Of a stretch of DNA of 64,000 nt, positions 36,997 through 46,098 are shown piece after piece. The stretch covers positions 124,001 to 188,000 of the forward strand of contig NZ_CAJQTX010000011.1 of assembly GCF_907163085.1 (NCBI RefSeq), in the 5' to 3' direction. The position numbers were made by a program, and so were the translations under genes. Positions within the stretch are counted from its first letter, which is position 1. Every line of letters begins with the position of its first letter. The notes under the pieces were generated by a model, which did not search any database, had not been told where the DNA came from, and was given only the letters and a program-made list of their open reading frames with translations. The stretch comes from Candidatus Accumulibacter sp. ACC003 (GTDB lineage: Bacteria; Pseudomonadota; Gammaproteobacteria; Burkholderiales; Rhodocyclaceae).

Positions 36997-38033
36997 ACGC
37001 CGGTCTGATGCCCGACCACGCTCATGATGTGTGCTTGCTGACCGTGCTCGTCATGGGCATTGCGCATGGTCTTGCCGTCGACCGCCAGACTGGGGTCGTC
37101 TTGAGCATAGGCCTTGTTCCACTGCTGACACGCTTGATCGAGCGCCATGGGATCGACACGGATCAGGACGTCACGAATGATGAACTCGCTGGGTACGCGG
37201 TAAACGCCCTTCTCGCGACGACAGCGGAAACGCTCGCGTGCTTTCGGTGTGAGGTCTTTGGCCCACCCGGCGATGGCTTTGTAGCCCCGCATTCCGCACA
37301 AGACCGCCGCCGTGGCGATGGCCAGAACGGCAGGAAGGGGGTGACGCCTTCCTTGCGCGCGCCGCGGGTCGGCGATGCCGGCAAAGAAATCGGGAAGCGT
37401 GCGCATCTGTTCGGCGGTGAGCATCATCCTGGGCGCTCCTGTGCGATAGCGGGGGTTGAGTATCGAGCGGGAAAGTTGGCCGCGAGCGTCCGCCTGCAAG
37501 GGGCGAACAAAGACAACTTTGGGCGACGTCGGGTGGGCGCTGTAGCCTTCTCGGGTGCGGCGAAAGCCTTGCGTCAGCCCCAGAGGCGTCCAGTTCGCGG
37601 CGCGATAGACGGTCCCCTGGAAGCGCGAGGGGTCCACAAAGGTCTCCAGCAGTAACAGCGGCTTCCCGAAATGCGCCTGCCAATCCTCGGCGACCCGTCG
37701 CTCGCACAGCGAGAGCACCTTGGAGCCGAGATTGGGGTAATGCCAATCGGGAAGGATCAGAAAGCGACTGTTGTTGGCGACCAGGCCCAAGCGATCGTAC
37801 TGATGCCGATAGTCCCAGCCGATCCAGCGGTCACGAACGCCGCATTTCCAGGCCGCCGCAGAGAAACTCAGCAGGGCCGTCCACTTTTCGCCGTAGGTGG
37901 CCACGTACCAAAGCGTGTGCCCGATCTTCGCCAGGTCGCCCAGGTAGTGATGCTCTGCCATCAACTCCCGATAGCGAGCCTCTTCGCTCTTGCCCACCAA
38001 GCGAACACGCAATGCACCAAGAACGCTTTCCAT
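36960..38033 (-). CDS. DUF4338-ISAs1 transposase fusion, first frame (copy 2)
   Basis: A 357-residue product identical to copy 1: N-terminal DUF4338 domain (EHHYLGDL to YRAANWTPLG), then the start of the ISAs1 transposase with SLAVDGKTMRN. Identity of both frames, including the shift site, between two independently inserted copies argues that the frameshift is part of the functional element and not a late mutation in one copy. Confidence 0.9.
   Translation of the reverse strand: MESVLGALRVRLVGKSEEARYRELMAEHHYLGDLAKIGHTLWYVATYGEKWTALLSFSAAAWKCGVRDRWIGWDYRHQYDRLGLVANNSRFLILPDWHYPNLGSKVLSLCERRVAEDWQAHFGKPLLLLETFVDPSRFQGTVYRAANWTPLGLTQGFRRTREGYSAHPTSPKVVFVRPLQADARGQLSRSILNPRYRTGAPRMMLTAEQMRTLPDFFAGIADPRRAQGRRHPLPAVLAIATAAVLCGMRGYKAIAGWAKDLTPKARERFRCRREKGVYRVPSEFIIRDVLIRVDPMALDQACQQWNKAYAQDDPSLAVDGKTMRNAHDEHGQQAHIMSVVGHQTGVCHTQKKSAPCP
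36978..36984 (-). promoter_or_regulatory. Programmed -1 frameshift heptamer A_AAA_AAG (copy 2)
   Basis: Same slippery heptamer and codon phase as in copy 1, read on the minus strand. Confidence 0.75.
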
Positions 38034-38039
38034 GCGCCA

Positions 38040-38068
38040 TTTATACGGACTTCCGGCGCAGATGTCCA
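38040..38068 (-). promoter_or_regulatory. ISAs1 transposase promoter, copy 2
   Basis: TGGACA (38063-38068) and TATAAA (38040-38045), 17 bases apart on the minus strand, identical to copy 1. Confidence 0.6.
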
Positions 38069-38137
38069 GGGGGAAGAACTAACTGCTTGATTGCCCGTGC
38101 GTTGCCTGAGAGGACAAATCCACCCTGCACCCGCCTT

Positions 38138-38602
38138 CGTCTCGCCGGTCGAAGCCAGGCCCCGGTCGATCCTGGCGGTGATCGCGACGGTGGACGACTC
38201 GATGATTTTTGCCGAGGCGTGGATGCATTTGCTGCCGGTCACGGTTCGCACTTTGCCGTGCTCCGGACGCGCGGCAGTCACTGCCACTCCGCTCGCCGCT
38301 TGGCGGTTTTTGCGGAGCACGGCTGGCCGCCGTTCGATCTGCCTGGCGGCGACGTGGTGAGTGTTTTCGACGCTGCCAAGGGGTACGGCGTGCGGGCGGT
38401 AAAAAAAGACCTGGATTTCGCTTTCGTCATGGGCAGAATTGGCGATTGACGACTCCTGTCAGGGCGCCGATACTCTCGCCCCTGGCGTTGCCCCCTAGAT
38501 GGCCTCTATTGTCGAGAAACAGGCTACTTGCGGTGGCGCCGACAAGGCCTTCCTGTGCGGCAGTGACTTTTCGCCGCCCCCCACCATTGCCGGAGATGCG
38601 AC
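38138..38602. other. Non-coding gap between ISAs1 copy 2 and the channel gene
   Basis: No supported gene in 465 bp. The left part is the DNA that lay upstream of the DUF1538 operon before the IS insertion and may hold its former promoter. The right part carries a plus-strand promoter candidate at 38446-38474. Frames through here show no domain. Confidence 0.4.
38446..38474 (+). promoter_or_regulatory. Promoter candidate for the potassium channel gene
   Basis: TTGACG (38446-38451), 17 bases, GATACT (38469-38474), leaving a leader of about 120 bases before the GTG start at 38603. Confidence 0.4.
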
Positions 38603-40285
38603 GTGGCTGGCTATTTCAAGCGTTCGACAAGACGCCTTTTCGTTCTGATCGCCAGCATTCCGCTGGTGATCCTGGTCGGTGGGTTGCTTTACATGGTCGG
38701 CATGGCGAATCTGGAGCAGGCACCGCGCGACTTCTGGTCGAGCATTGAGTGGGCCGCCGAGACCCTGACGACGACCGGCTACGGACACGACTCGCACTGG
38801 ACGCATCCGGGAATGATCCTGTTCGTGATCTTCTTCGAGCTGGTCGGGATGTCTTTCTATGTGTTGATCTTCCCGGTGTTCTTTCTGCCTTTCTTCGAGG
38901 AACGCTTCGAGGCGCGCCTACCCGGAACGCTGCCGGAGATGGCCGGGCGGGTGCTCATCCATCGCTACGGCGCGGCGGTCGATTCGCTGGTCGACGAGTT
39001 GCGTCGGGTCGGCACGCCCTTCGTCATCCTGGAGCAGGACGAACGCCAGGCGCGCCGCCTGCGCGATCGTGGCTACAACGTGATCTTCGGCTCGCTCGAC
39101 GAGCAACCCGGGATACTGGCCGGCGTCGAGACGGCGCAGGCGCTGATTACCAATGCCGACGACCACGCCGACGCGACCTTCATCATGATGGCCAGAGAAC
39201 GCGGCTATCAGGGAACGATCCTGGCCCTGGCCGAGGACCCGCTGCACCGTCCGCCGATGGAGAAGATCGGCGCCACCGCCGTTTTTACGCCTTCGCACGT
39301 GCTCGGCGCGGCGCTGGCGGCGCGCGCCAGCGCGCGCATCAGCCCCAAGGTCGAAGGCGTGCAACTGCTCGGCGAACGGATCGGCATCGCCGACTTCCGG
39401 GTGCAGGCCAGCAGCCCGCTGGCCAACAAGCGTCTCGGCAATCTGCGGATGCGCGCGCGCTACGGGGTGACCGTGATCGGTCAATGGAACGGTGGCCGCT
39501 TCGCACCGGCCGAAGGCCCCGACACACTGATCGCCGCCGGAGCGATTCTGGTCGCGGCGGGAGCGCACGCCAATCTGGCCCGGGTCGAGCGTATGGCGAC
39601 GCCCTTGCGCCGCCACGGTCCGATCGTCGTCGCCGGCTATGGCGCGGTCGGCCGCAAGGTGGTGGAAATGTTACATGACGCCGGCGAGACGACGATCGTC
39701 ATCGACATTAGCCCGGACCCGGCCGTCGACGTCGTCGGCAACGTTCTCGAGCACGCCACCCTGGAACGTGCCCGGGTGCGTGAAGCCAGCGCTGTCGTCC
39801 TGGCGCTCAGCAACGATAGCGCCGGGGTATTTGCGACCGCCGTGATGCGCGATTTTGCCCCCGAGGTGCGCCTGATTGCGCGCGTCAATCTGGCACCGAA
39901 CGTGGCCCGCCTGTACCAGGCAGGGGCCGATTTCGCACTGTCGGTAGGCCAGGTCGCCGGCCAGATCCTCGCGCACCACCTGCTTGGCGAGGACGCGGTG
40001 ACCGTCGAACAACGCTTGAAGCTGGCCCGCGTGGCGCCGGGCACGCTGGTCGGCGGGCACCCCTGGCAGGTGGGTATCCGGGAGAAAACGGCGACGGCGG
40101 TGGTCGCCGTCGAACGTGGCGCCGAGGTCTTCGTCGAGTTCGACCAGGCATTCAAGGTGCTCGCCGATGACGTCCTGTTCGTCTGCGGTACGACCGCCAG
40201 CCTGGACAAGTACATGCGCGAATACCGAGCCAAGCCGGCTGAACGGCCAGCACCGCCAGCACCGCCAGCACCGCCGGCGGCATGA
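38603..40285 (+). CDS. Two-helix potassium channel with tandem RCK (TrkA-N/TrkA-C) domains
   Basis: A 560-residue MthK/Kch-like protein. TM1 (about 11-33), pore loop with selectivity filter TLTTTGYGHDS (about 54-64), TM2 (about 70-97), then two cytosolic RCK modules. The first (about 110-315) includes VILEQDERQARRLRDRGY and VFTPSHVLGAAL. The second (about 330-545) has the Rossmann motif VVAGYGAVGRKVVEM and a TrkA-C-like end. The filter is potassium-type. The Rossmann glycines in the first RCK look less regular. The C-terminus is a short APP repeat. The GTG start has GGAG eight bases upstream. Confidence 0.9.
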   Translation: MAGYFKRSTRRLFVLIASIPLVILVGGLLYMVGMANLEQAPRDFWSSIEWAAETLTTTGYGHDSHWTHPGMILFVIFFELVGMSFYVLIFPVFFLPFFEERFEARLPGTLPEMAGRVLIHRYGAAVDSLVDELRRVGTPFVILEQDERQARRLRDRGYNVIFGSLDEQPGILAGVETAQALITNADDHADATFIMMARERGYQGTILALAEDPLHRPPMEKIGATAVFTPSHVLGAALAARASARISPKVEGVQLLGERIGIADFRVQASSPLANKRLGNLRMRARYGVTVIGQWNGGRFAPAEGPDTLIAAGAILVAAGAHANLARVERMATPLRRHGPIVVAGYGAVGRKVVEMLHDAGETTIVIDISPDPAVDVVGNVLEHATLERARVREASAVVLALSNDSAGVFATAVMRDFAPEVRLIARVNLAPNVARLYQAGADFALSVGQVAGQILAHHLLGEDAVTVEQRLKLARVAPGTLVGGHPWQVGIREKTATAVVAVERGAEVFVEFDQAFKVLADDVLFVCGTTASLDKYMREYRAKPAERPAPPAPPAPPAA

Positions 40286-40465
40286 TCAAGGTCGAGCGGA
40301 TGCCAGCCTGGCACCGCTGCGGCCACTTGACCGCACGCCAATATCAAGCCTCGGTGGGCCTGACAGCGCGCTGGCGCGTTATAGTGTGCGGCGCGTCGCC
40401 GGCGACCGCTCGAATGAGGTCGCGGCGGCGCGCTTTTGCGATGCTTCGGAGCGGATGAGGTAGCT

Positions 40466-41239
40466 ATGACTAGTGAACTAGACCCCCAGGAACCAAGTCT
40501 GCCGTCGGTCGACGAGCAGCCCACGAAGCGCATCGGCAACTTCCTTGCCGACGGGCGCTGCGTGCCGGTCGGCCATGGTTACCGGTGGTTGCTCCGAGGC
40601 TGGACGATTTTCCGCATGGCGCCGCTGACCTGGATGGGCATCGCCGTGACCTTCATGGCCTTGATGCTGGCGGTCAGCGCGATTCCCATCCCGATCGTCA
40701 ATCTTCTGGGGAACCTGCTGGTGCCGGTGTTCATTGGCGGCATCAGCATCGGCTGCCAGGCGATCGACGACGGCGAGGAGATCCGCTTTGCGCACCTGTT
40801 CGCCGGCTTCAAGAGCAATCCGGGTGGCCTGCTGCTGCTCGGGCTGCTGTATTTTGTGGCGATGCTGGTGTTGGCGACGGTCGTCGGCGTCGTCGGAGCG
40901 CTGATCGCCTGGATCGCCGGCTCGGGCTACGAGGCGGCTTCCGTGCCGCTGCTGTCGCTGGGTTTTCTAACGACGCTGCTGCTCTTCGTCCCGATGGCCA
41001 TGGCCATCTGGCTGGCGCCGCCGCTGCTTGTTTTTCACCGCCTGTCGGCGGTGCAGGCGATCAAGACCAGTTTCTTGGTTGCCTGGCGCAACTTTGCCCC
41101 GTTCTGCCTGTATGGCCTGCTGGTTCTGCTCGCCGCGGTGTTTGCCAGCTTGCCGCTGCTGCTCGGCTGGCTGGTCTTGCTGCCGGTGCTCTATGCGTCG
41201 CTGTACGCTTTCTATCGGGACGTCTTCTTCGAGCCATGA
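40466..41239 (+). CDS. BPSS1780-like polytopic membrane protein
   Basis: A 257-residue protein with about six transmembrane segments. It resembles the betaproteobacterial BPSS1780/DUF2189-like group: GRCVPVGHGYRWLLRGWTIFRMAPLTWMGIAV is the recognisable N-terminal block, followed by FIGGISIGCQAIDDGEEIRFAHLFAGF and the final FYRDVFFEP. No catalytic or ligand residues are evident. The function is unknown. The ATG at 40466 is preferred over one ten codons earlier because GAGGT precedes it. Confidence 0.78.
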   Translation: MTSELDPQEPSLPSVDEQPTKRIGNFLADGRCVPVGHGYRWLLRGWTIFRMAPLTWMGIAVTFMALMLAVSAIPIPIVNLLGNLLVPVFIGGISIGCQAIDDGEEIRFAHLFAGFKSNPGGLLLLGLLYFVAMLVLATVVGVVGALIAWIAGSGYEAASVPLLSLGFLTTLLLFVPMAMAIWLAPPLLVFHRLSAVQAIKTSFLVAWRNFAPFCLYGLLVLLAAVFASLPLLLGWLVLLPVLYASLYAFYRDVFFEP

Positions 41240-41321
41240 GCGGCGCAACGGCGGCCGGCTACGGGCGCCAGGGGCACGCCTTCCCTGGCCCGAGTGTTGA
41301 CCCAATTTTCGGATCGCGACA

Positions 41322-41717
41322 ATGAATGCCTACCCTGGACCCGCCCTGCTGACGCTGGCCAGCTCGCTGCTGCTTTTCGCTTGCGCCGCCTACGTCGGCC
41401 GCTGCCGCATCAAACTGGGTATCCAGGCGCCGGCGACAACGGGTCACCCACAGTTCGAGATCGCCTACCGGATCCAGATGAATACCCTCGAAAACACCGT
41501 CGCCTTTCTGCCGGTGCTGTGGGTCTTCGCCCTCACCCTTTCAAGCCTGTGGGCGACCATTTTCGGCGGCGGCTGGTTGGCGGCGCGGATCTGGTACGCG
41601 CTGGCTTACGCGCGCGATCCGAAAGCGCGTAGCGGCGGCTTCGGCGTTTCGATGCTGTGCTTTGCGGCGCTCGGGCTGGGTGGCGCCTGGGGCGTTCTGC
41701 GCGGGCTGCTCGTCTGA
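41322..41717 (+). CDS. MAPEG family membrane protein
   Basis: A 131-residue protein with four transmembrane helices. The FEIAYRIQMNTLENTVAFLPVLWVFA segment is the MAPEG signature (E-x-x-x-R-x-x-x-N-x-x-E), and ARIWYALAYARDPKARSGGF follows. MAPEG proteins include microsomal glutathione transferases; bacterial members are mostly uncharacterised. Its 3' end overlaps the frame of the ABC exporter gene. A second MAPEG gene is at 54222. Confidence 0.88.
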   Translation: MNAYPGPALLTLASSLLLFACAAYVGRCRIKLGIQAPATTGHPQFEIAYRIQMNTLENTVAFLPVLWVFALTLSSLWATIFGGGWLAARIWYALAYARDPKARSGGFGVSMLCFAALGLGGAWGVLRGLLV

Positions 41718-43555
41718 ACTCGCCGGCAGCCGGCGAGCCGTCGGCGGCGCTTGCCGACGGCCAGGGCGGGGTCGCGTCGCGGCGTGCGGCGGCGGGCAAG
41801 TTGCGGCCCTTGCGGGCGCTGTTGCCTTACGTGGCGCCGTACGGCCGGCAGGTCGCCCTGGCCTTGTTGCTCTTGCTGGTCGCCGCGTCGGCGACGCTGA
41901 CGCTCCCCTACGCCGTCAAACTGCTGGTAGACGGCGGCCTGGCGATGCCGCCCGGCAGCGAACTCGACGAACGCATGCGCTCGATTGGCGAACACTTCCT
42001 GCTGCTCTTCGCGGTCGCTGTTGTCCTCGGCGTGGCGACCGCAGCGCGCTTCTACATGGTCAGCTGGATCGGCGAGCGGGTGACCACCGACCTGCGGCAG
42101 GCGGTGTACGCACACGTCCTGCGGCAGAGCCCGCAATTCTTCGAGACCCTGAAAACCGGCGAGGTGTTGTCGCGCCTGACCACCGACACCACGGTGATCC
42201 AGAGTGCGGTCGGTTCGAGCGTCAGCATGGGTCTGCGCAACATGGTCCTGTTCGCCGGCGGCCTGACGATGCTGGTGAGCACGACGCCGCGGCTGATGCT
42301 CAGCGTCGCCGGGATCATCGTCCTGTTCGTCCTGCCGGCGGTGCTTATCGGCCGCCGCGTGCGCAAGCTGTCGCGCGCCAGCCAGGACCGCCTGGCCGAC
42401 ACCAGCGGCATCGCCGGCGAGATCCTCAACGCCATCCCGATCGTCCAGAGCTATACGCACGAGGACGGCGAAGCGGCACGCTTCTCGGTCGCCAACGAAG
42501 AAGCCTTCGCCACGTCGATTCGGCGCAGCGGCACGCGTTCGGCGTTTACCGCCTTCGTCATCATCGGTGTCTTCGGGTCGCTGCTATACGGTCTGTACGG
42601 TGGTGTGCAGGCGGTGCTGCTCGGCGAGATGAGCGCTGGCCAATTGAGCCAGACGGCGCTGTACGTGATGCTCGTCGCCGGCAGCGTCGCGGTGCTGGCC
42701 GAGGTCTGGGGCGACTTGTTACGCGCGGCGGGGGCGACCGAGCGGCTGCTCGAACTGCTGAGCTCGCGCTCGCCGATCGAGGAACCGGCGCAGCCGGTCG
42801 TGTTGCCGCTGCCGACCGGCGGTCTGCGCGTGCTTTTCGAGAAGGTCGCTTTCGCCTACCCGGCGCGCCCCGAACAGGCCGTGCTGCAGGGCCTCGACCT
42901 GACGATCGACGCCGGCCAGACGGTCGCTCTGGTCGGGCCGTCGGGCGCCGGCAAGACGACCGTTTTCCAGTTGCTGCAGCGTTTCTACGACGTCAGCGAC
43001 GGCGCCATCCGGATCGATGGCGTCGACCTGCGTCAGCCGCGCCTGGCCGAACTGCGCGCGCGCATCGCGGTGGTACCGCAGGAAGCGGTGATCTTCTCGG
43101 GCAGCATTGCCGACAACATCCGCTACGGCCGACCCGGCGCCAGCGATCAGGAAACGCGGGCCGCGGCGACGGCCGCCTTCGTCGATGAATTCGTCCAGCG
43201 CCTTCCCGAGGGCTACGCCACGCTGGTCGGCGAGCGCGGCGTTCGTCTGTCCGGCGGCCAGCGGCAGCGGATCGCCATCGCGCGGGCGATCCTGAAGGAT
43301 GCCCCCTTGCTGTTGCTCGACGAAGCGACCAGCAGCCTCGACGCGGAGAGCGAACGCGTCGTGCAGGCGGCGCTGCAAGCGGCGATGCGCGGCCGCACGA
43401 CGATCGTCATCGCCCACCGCCTGGCGACCGTGCAGCGCGCCGACCGGATCATCGTCCTCGAACACGGGCAGCTGCTCGACGCCGGGACGCACCTGCAACT
43501 CGTCGAGCGCGGCGGCTTGTACGCGCGCCTGGCGGCGCTGCAGTTCAGTTTGTGA
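41657..43555 (+). CDS. ABC exporter, fused permease and ATPase (MsbA-like)
   Basis: A half-transporter of up to 632 residues that would work as a homodimer. Transmembrane domain (about 60-345, six helices, first at QVALALLLLLVAASATL). The nucleotide-binding domain has Walker A VGPSGAGKTT, Q-loop VVPQEAVIF, signature VRLSGGQRQRIAIARA, Walker B LLLLDEATSSLD and the H-loop VIAHRLATV. Substrate cannot be read from sequence; lipids or hydrophobic compounds are usual. The start is uncertain: the GTG at 41657 lies inside the MAPEG gene, and translation could begin later, since conserved sequence starts near KLRPLRALLPYV. Confidence 0.9.
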   Translation: MLCGARAGWRLGRSARAARLNSPAAGEPSAALADGQGGVASRRAAAGKLRPLRALLPYVAPYGRQVALALLLLLVAASATLTLPYAVKLLVDGGLAMPPGSELDERMRSIGEHFLLLFAVAVVLGVATAARFYMVSWIGERVTTDLRQAVYAHVLRQSPQFFETLKTGEVLSRLTTDTTVIQSAVGSSVSMGLRNMVLFAGGLTMLVSTTPRLMLSVAGIIVLFVLPAVLIGRRVRKLSRASQDRLADTSGIAGEILNAIPIVQSYTHEDGEAARFSVANEEAFATSIRRSGTRSAFTAFVIIGVFGSLLYGLYGGVQAVLLGEMSAGQLSQTALYVMLVAGSVAVLAEVWGDLLRAAGATERLLELLSSRSPIEEPAQPVVLPLPTGGLRVLFEKVAFAYPARPEQAVLQGLDLTIDAGQTVALVGPSGAGKTTVFQLLQRFYDVSDGAIRIDGVDLRQPRLAELRARIAVVPQEAVIFSGSIADNIRYGRPGASDQETRAAATAAFVDEFVQRLPEGYATLVGERGVRLSGGQRQRIAIARAILKDAPLLLLDEATSSLDAESERVVQAALQAAMRGRTTIVIAHRLATVQRADRIIVLEHGQLLDAGTHLQLVERGGLYARLAALQFSL

Positions 43556-43589
43556 GAGTTGCCGATGCCCGGGCCGCGGCGGCGCCGAG

Positions 43590-45200
43590 CTAGCCGCGTT
43601 CGGCGCTGATCGAAGAAACCAGCTCGCGCTCGTCGAGTTCGCTTTCAATCAGCCGCAGGGTCTCGTCGTTGATCGTGTCATTGGCGCGCAACTCGCGCAG
43701 GCGCTGGCGCTCGGCGCCGATTGCCGCCAGTCGCAGCCTTCGGCGCAGCGCGATATGCGTCGCGCGCAGCGAGGCATCCTGCGGATCGCCCTCGAGCAGT
43801 TCGACCTTGCCCGCGTAGCGGCGGCTCAGTTGCTCGGCAAAAGCGCGATCCTCGGCGTCGGCAAGCTCGCTGGCGACGAGCGCCACGGCGGCGATTGCCG
43901 CGCGGGCCACTTCGGCGCGTGCCGTGCGTTCCTCCTCCACGTCGTCCTGATCGCTGTTCATCCCCAGCTTGCGGATCAGCCAGGGTAGCGGAATGCCGTT
44001 CAGCGTCAGCGTCAGGATGATTGTCGCCGCCGCCAGAAAGACCAGCAGATCGCGTTCCGGGAAAGGCGTTCCGGCGGCGACCATCGCCGGCACGGACAAG
44101 GCTGTGGCCAGCGTGATCGAGCCGCGCACCGCGGCCCAACTGACCAGCAACAGGCGTTTCGGATCGGGACCTGCGGCGCTACCGCTCCAGCCCCAACCGA
44201 GGCGGAAGCGCAGATGTGCGGAGATCCACACCCAGACGATTCGCAAGACCATCAACAGCGCCCACAAGGCGACGGCGTACAGTGCCAGAGCGAGCGGCGC
44301 GTAATGGTCGACGCCGGTCAACATCCGCCGCAGCTGCAGACCGAGCAGGACGAAGACCAGGCCGTTGAGCACGTAGGAAAGCATTCGCCACACCTCGCGG
44401 GCGTGCCGGCGGGCGTCGGCGGTCAGGCCCTTGACTTCCTGGCCGCTGGCCCACAGTCCGGCGGCGACGACCGCCAGGATTCCCGAAACGTGCAGCGCCT
44501 CGGCCGCCAGGTACGCGCCGTAGGGCATCAGGACCGTCAGCAGCGTCTGCAAGACCGGGTCGCCAGCACGCAGACGGATCAGATTCTGCCGCAACTCGCG
44601 GCCTAGCCATTCGAAGAGGATGCCGATGATGACGCCGCCACCGGCCAGATGCAGGAAGTCTTCGGCGACCGTCGCTGACGAGAACAGCCCCGACGCCGCG
44701 GCGGCGACGGCGAGCTTGAAGGCGACCAGCCCCGAGGCGTCGTTGAGCAGGCTTTCGGCATTGACGATGTGGACGATGCGCGCCGGCAGGGGCAGCGTCT
44801 GGGTGGTCGCCACAGTGGCTACGGCGTCGGTCGGCGAGACGATCGCGCCGAGCGTGAAGGCGACCGCCAGCGGCATCGCCGGGATCAGCCAGTGCATCAC
44901 ATAGCCGACCGCGACGACGGTCAGGACGACCAGTCCGAGCGCCAGCAGCAGCACCGGTTTCAGCGTGCTGACGAAGTCGCGGCGTGGCAAGACCCAGGCG
45001 TCGGCAAAGAGAATTGGCGGGATGAACAACAGCAGGAACAGCTCCGGGTCGATCACGATGCCGTTCAGACCCGGTAGCAGAGACGCCAGCACGCCGACCA
45101 CCACCAGCAGGATCGGCAAGGGTAGTGGCGTCCAATGGACGAGTGCGCCGCCGACGGCGACAGCAAGAAGAAGGAGTAGGCTCAGGTCGATAGGTGGCAT
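43590..45200 (-). CDS. CPA1-type Na+/H+ antiporter
   Basis: A 536-residue monovalent cation/proton antiporter with about 12 transmembrane helices (4-400) and a helical cytosolic tail (400-536). AFTLGAIVSPTDAVATVA and NAESLLNDASGLVAFKLAV contain the transport-site aspartates (the ND motif) of the NhaP/NHE branch, and LLLVSWAAVRGSITLATAL is the conserved arginine-bearing helix. It should expel Na+ in exchange for protons. The ATG at 45200 is the more likely start than one 11 codons earlier. Convergent with the ABC gene, 34 bp apart. Confidence 0.93.
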   Translation of the reverse strand: MPPIDLSLLLLLAVAVGGALVHWTPLPLPILLVVVGVLASLLPGLNGIVIDPELFLLLFIPPILFADAWVLPRRDFVSTLKPVLLLALGLVVLTVVAVGYVMHWLIPAMPLAVAFTLGAIVSPTDAVATVATTQTLPLPARIVHIVNAESLLNDASGLVAFKLAVAAAASGLFSSATVAEDFLHLAGGGVIIGILFEWLGRELRQNLIRLRAGDPVLQTLLTVLMPYGAYLAAEALHVSGILAVVAAGLWASGQEVKGLTADARRHAREVWRMLSYVLNGLVFVLLGLQLRRMLTGVDHYAPLALALYAVALWALLMVLRIVWVWISAHLRFRLGWGWSGSAAGPDPKRLLLVSWAAVRGSITLATALSVPAMVAAGTPFPERDLLVFLAAATIILTLTLNGIPLPWLIRKLGMNSDQDDVEEERTARAEVARAAIAAVALVASELADAEDRAFAEQLSRRYAGKVELLEGDPQDASLRATHIALRRRLRLAAIGAERQRLRELRANDTINDETLRLIESELDERELVSSISAERG

Positions 45201-45405
45201 GGTGGCCGCGATTCTAGACTGTGCCGATGACAAATGCCAGGGTCCGCGCGGGGTTTTTTTCCTCGCCGTCGAGCAGTCGCCAAAATCTCGCGTTCGCGAC
45301 GATTAGGCGTCATCATTCCTGCGCCGCGCACGCGCTGCCGCGCCACCGGCGATCTGAAATTCCGGCCAGCGACGATGCCTGGCCGCCCGACGATAGGAGA
45401 CAAGC

Positions 45406-46065
45406 ATGGCAGACACAGCCAGCAGTAGCCGGTACCAGCTTCTCGGCCTCTACGATTCGCCCTTCACCCGGCGCGTCGCGATCACCATGACCCACTACGG
45501 AATCGCCTTCGAGCATCTTTCGCTGTCGGTGTTTCGCGAGATGGACGCGATGCGTCCGCTCAACCCCTTGTTCAAGGTGCCGATGCTGACGCTTGCCGAC
45601 GGTGAGAAGCTCTACGAGAGCGCGTATCAGCTCGATTACCTCGACGAACTCGCCGCCGATCGCGGCCTGACGCCGCTGACGCCGCGCTCCGGGCCGCTAC
45701 GACGGCAGGTGCTGCAAGCAACGGCGCTGGCCCTCGTGGCCACCGAAAAAGCCGTGGCCATCGCCTACGAAGGCCAGCGGCCGTCGGAACTGCAGTGGCC
45801 CGATTGGCGTAGCCGTCTGCGTGGCCAGATGCGGCAAGCGCTGGCCATGCTCGAACAGCAGCTGGCGGCAAGCGGCGGCGCGGGCGGCGGCTTCCTGGTC
45901 GGCGAGCGGCTGACGCAAGCCGACATCAGTACCGTCGTCGGGATTGCTTTTGTGCGATATGTCCTGCCGCACGAGTGGCCAGCCGGCGACTACCCGACGC
46001 TCGAAGCGCTGGCCGCCAGACTGGAGGCCAGCGACGCCTTCATAGCCGTGCCGATCAACGAGTGA
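45406..46065 (+). CDS. Glutathione S-transferase family protein
   Basis: A 219-residue GST. The N-terminal thioredoxin-like half contains LLGLYDSPFTRRVAITMTHYGI with the SPF motif, NPLFKVPMLTLADGEKLYESAYQLDYLDEL with cis-Pro and the glutathione-gamma-glutamyl site. The helical half ends with LVGERLTQADISTVVGIAFVRYV. A GGAGAC ribosome site precedes the ATG. Substrate unknown. It is convergent with the MocR gene and unrelated in sequence detail to the GST at 33005. Confidence 0.9.
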   Translation: MADTASSSRYQLLGLYDSPFTRRVAITMTHYGIAFEHLSLSVFREMDAMRPLNPLFKVPMLTLADGEKLYESAYQLDYLDELAADRGLTPLTPRSGPLRRQVLQATALALVATEKAVAIAYEGQRPSELQWPDWRSRLRGQMRQALAMLEQQLAASGGAGGGFLVGERLTQADISTVVGIAFVRYVLPHEWPAGDYPTLEALAARLEASDAFIAVPINE

Positions 46066-46098
46066 CGGTGGTCGCTGCGCGGCACCGGGCGCGCCGGC

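Larger units (their letters stand above)
36220..38127 (-). mobile_element. ISAs1-family element with DUF4338-transposase fusion, copy 2
   Basis: This is the inverted twin of 20455-22362: same length, termini and translated products. It is flanked by its own perfect 10-bp duplication CACCCGCCTT (36210-36219 and 38128-38137), different from that of copy 1. Each copy therefore inserted independently. Being inserted between the DUF1538 gene and its former upstream DNA, it probably displaced that operon's native promoter. Confidence 0.93.

Noticed and set aside
20455-38127. A 17.7-kb composite transposon bounded by inverted ISAs1 copies
   Set aside because: Each copy has its own matching 10-bp target duplication, and the outermost flanks differ (GCCGGCGGCA against CACCCGCCTT). 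A unit that moved together would have matching outer duplications only.
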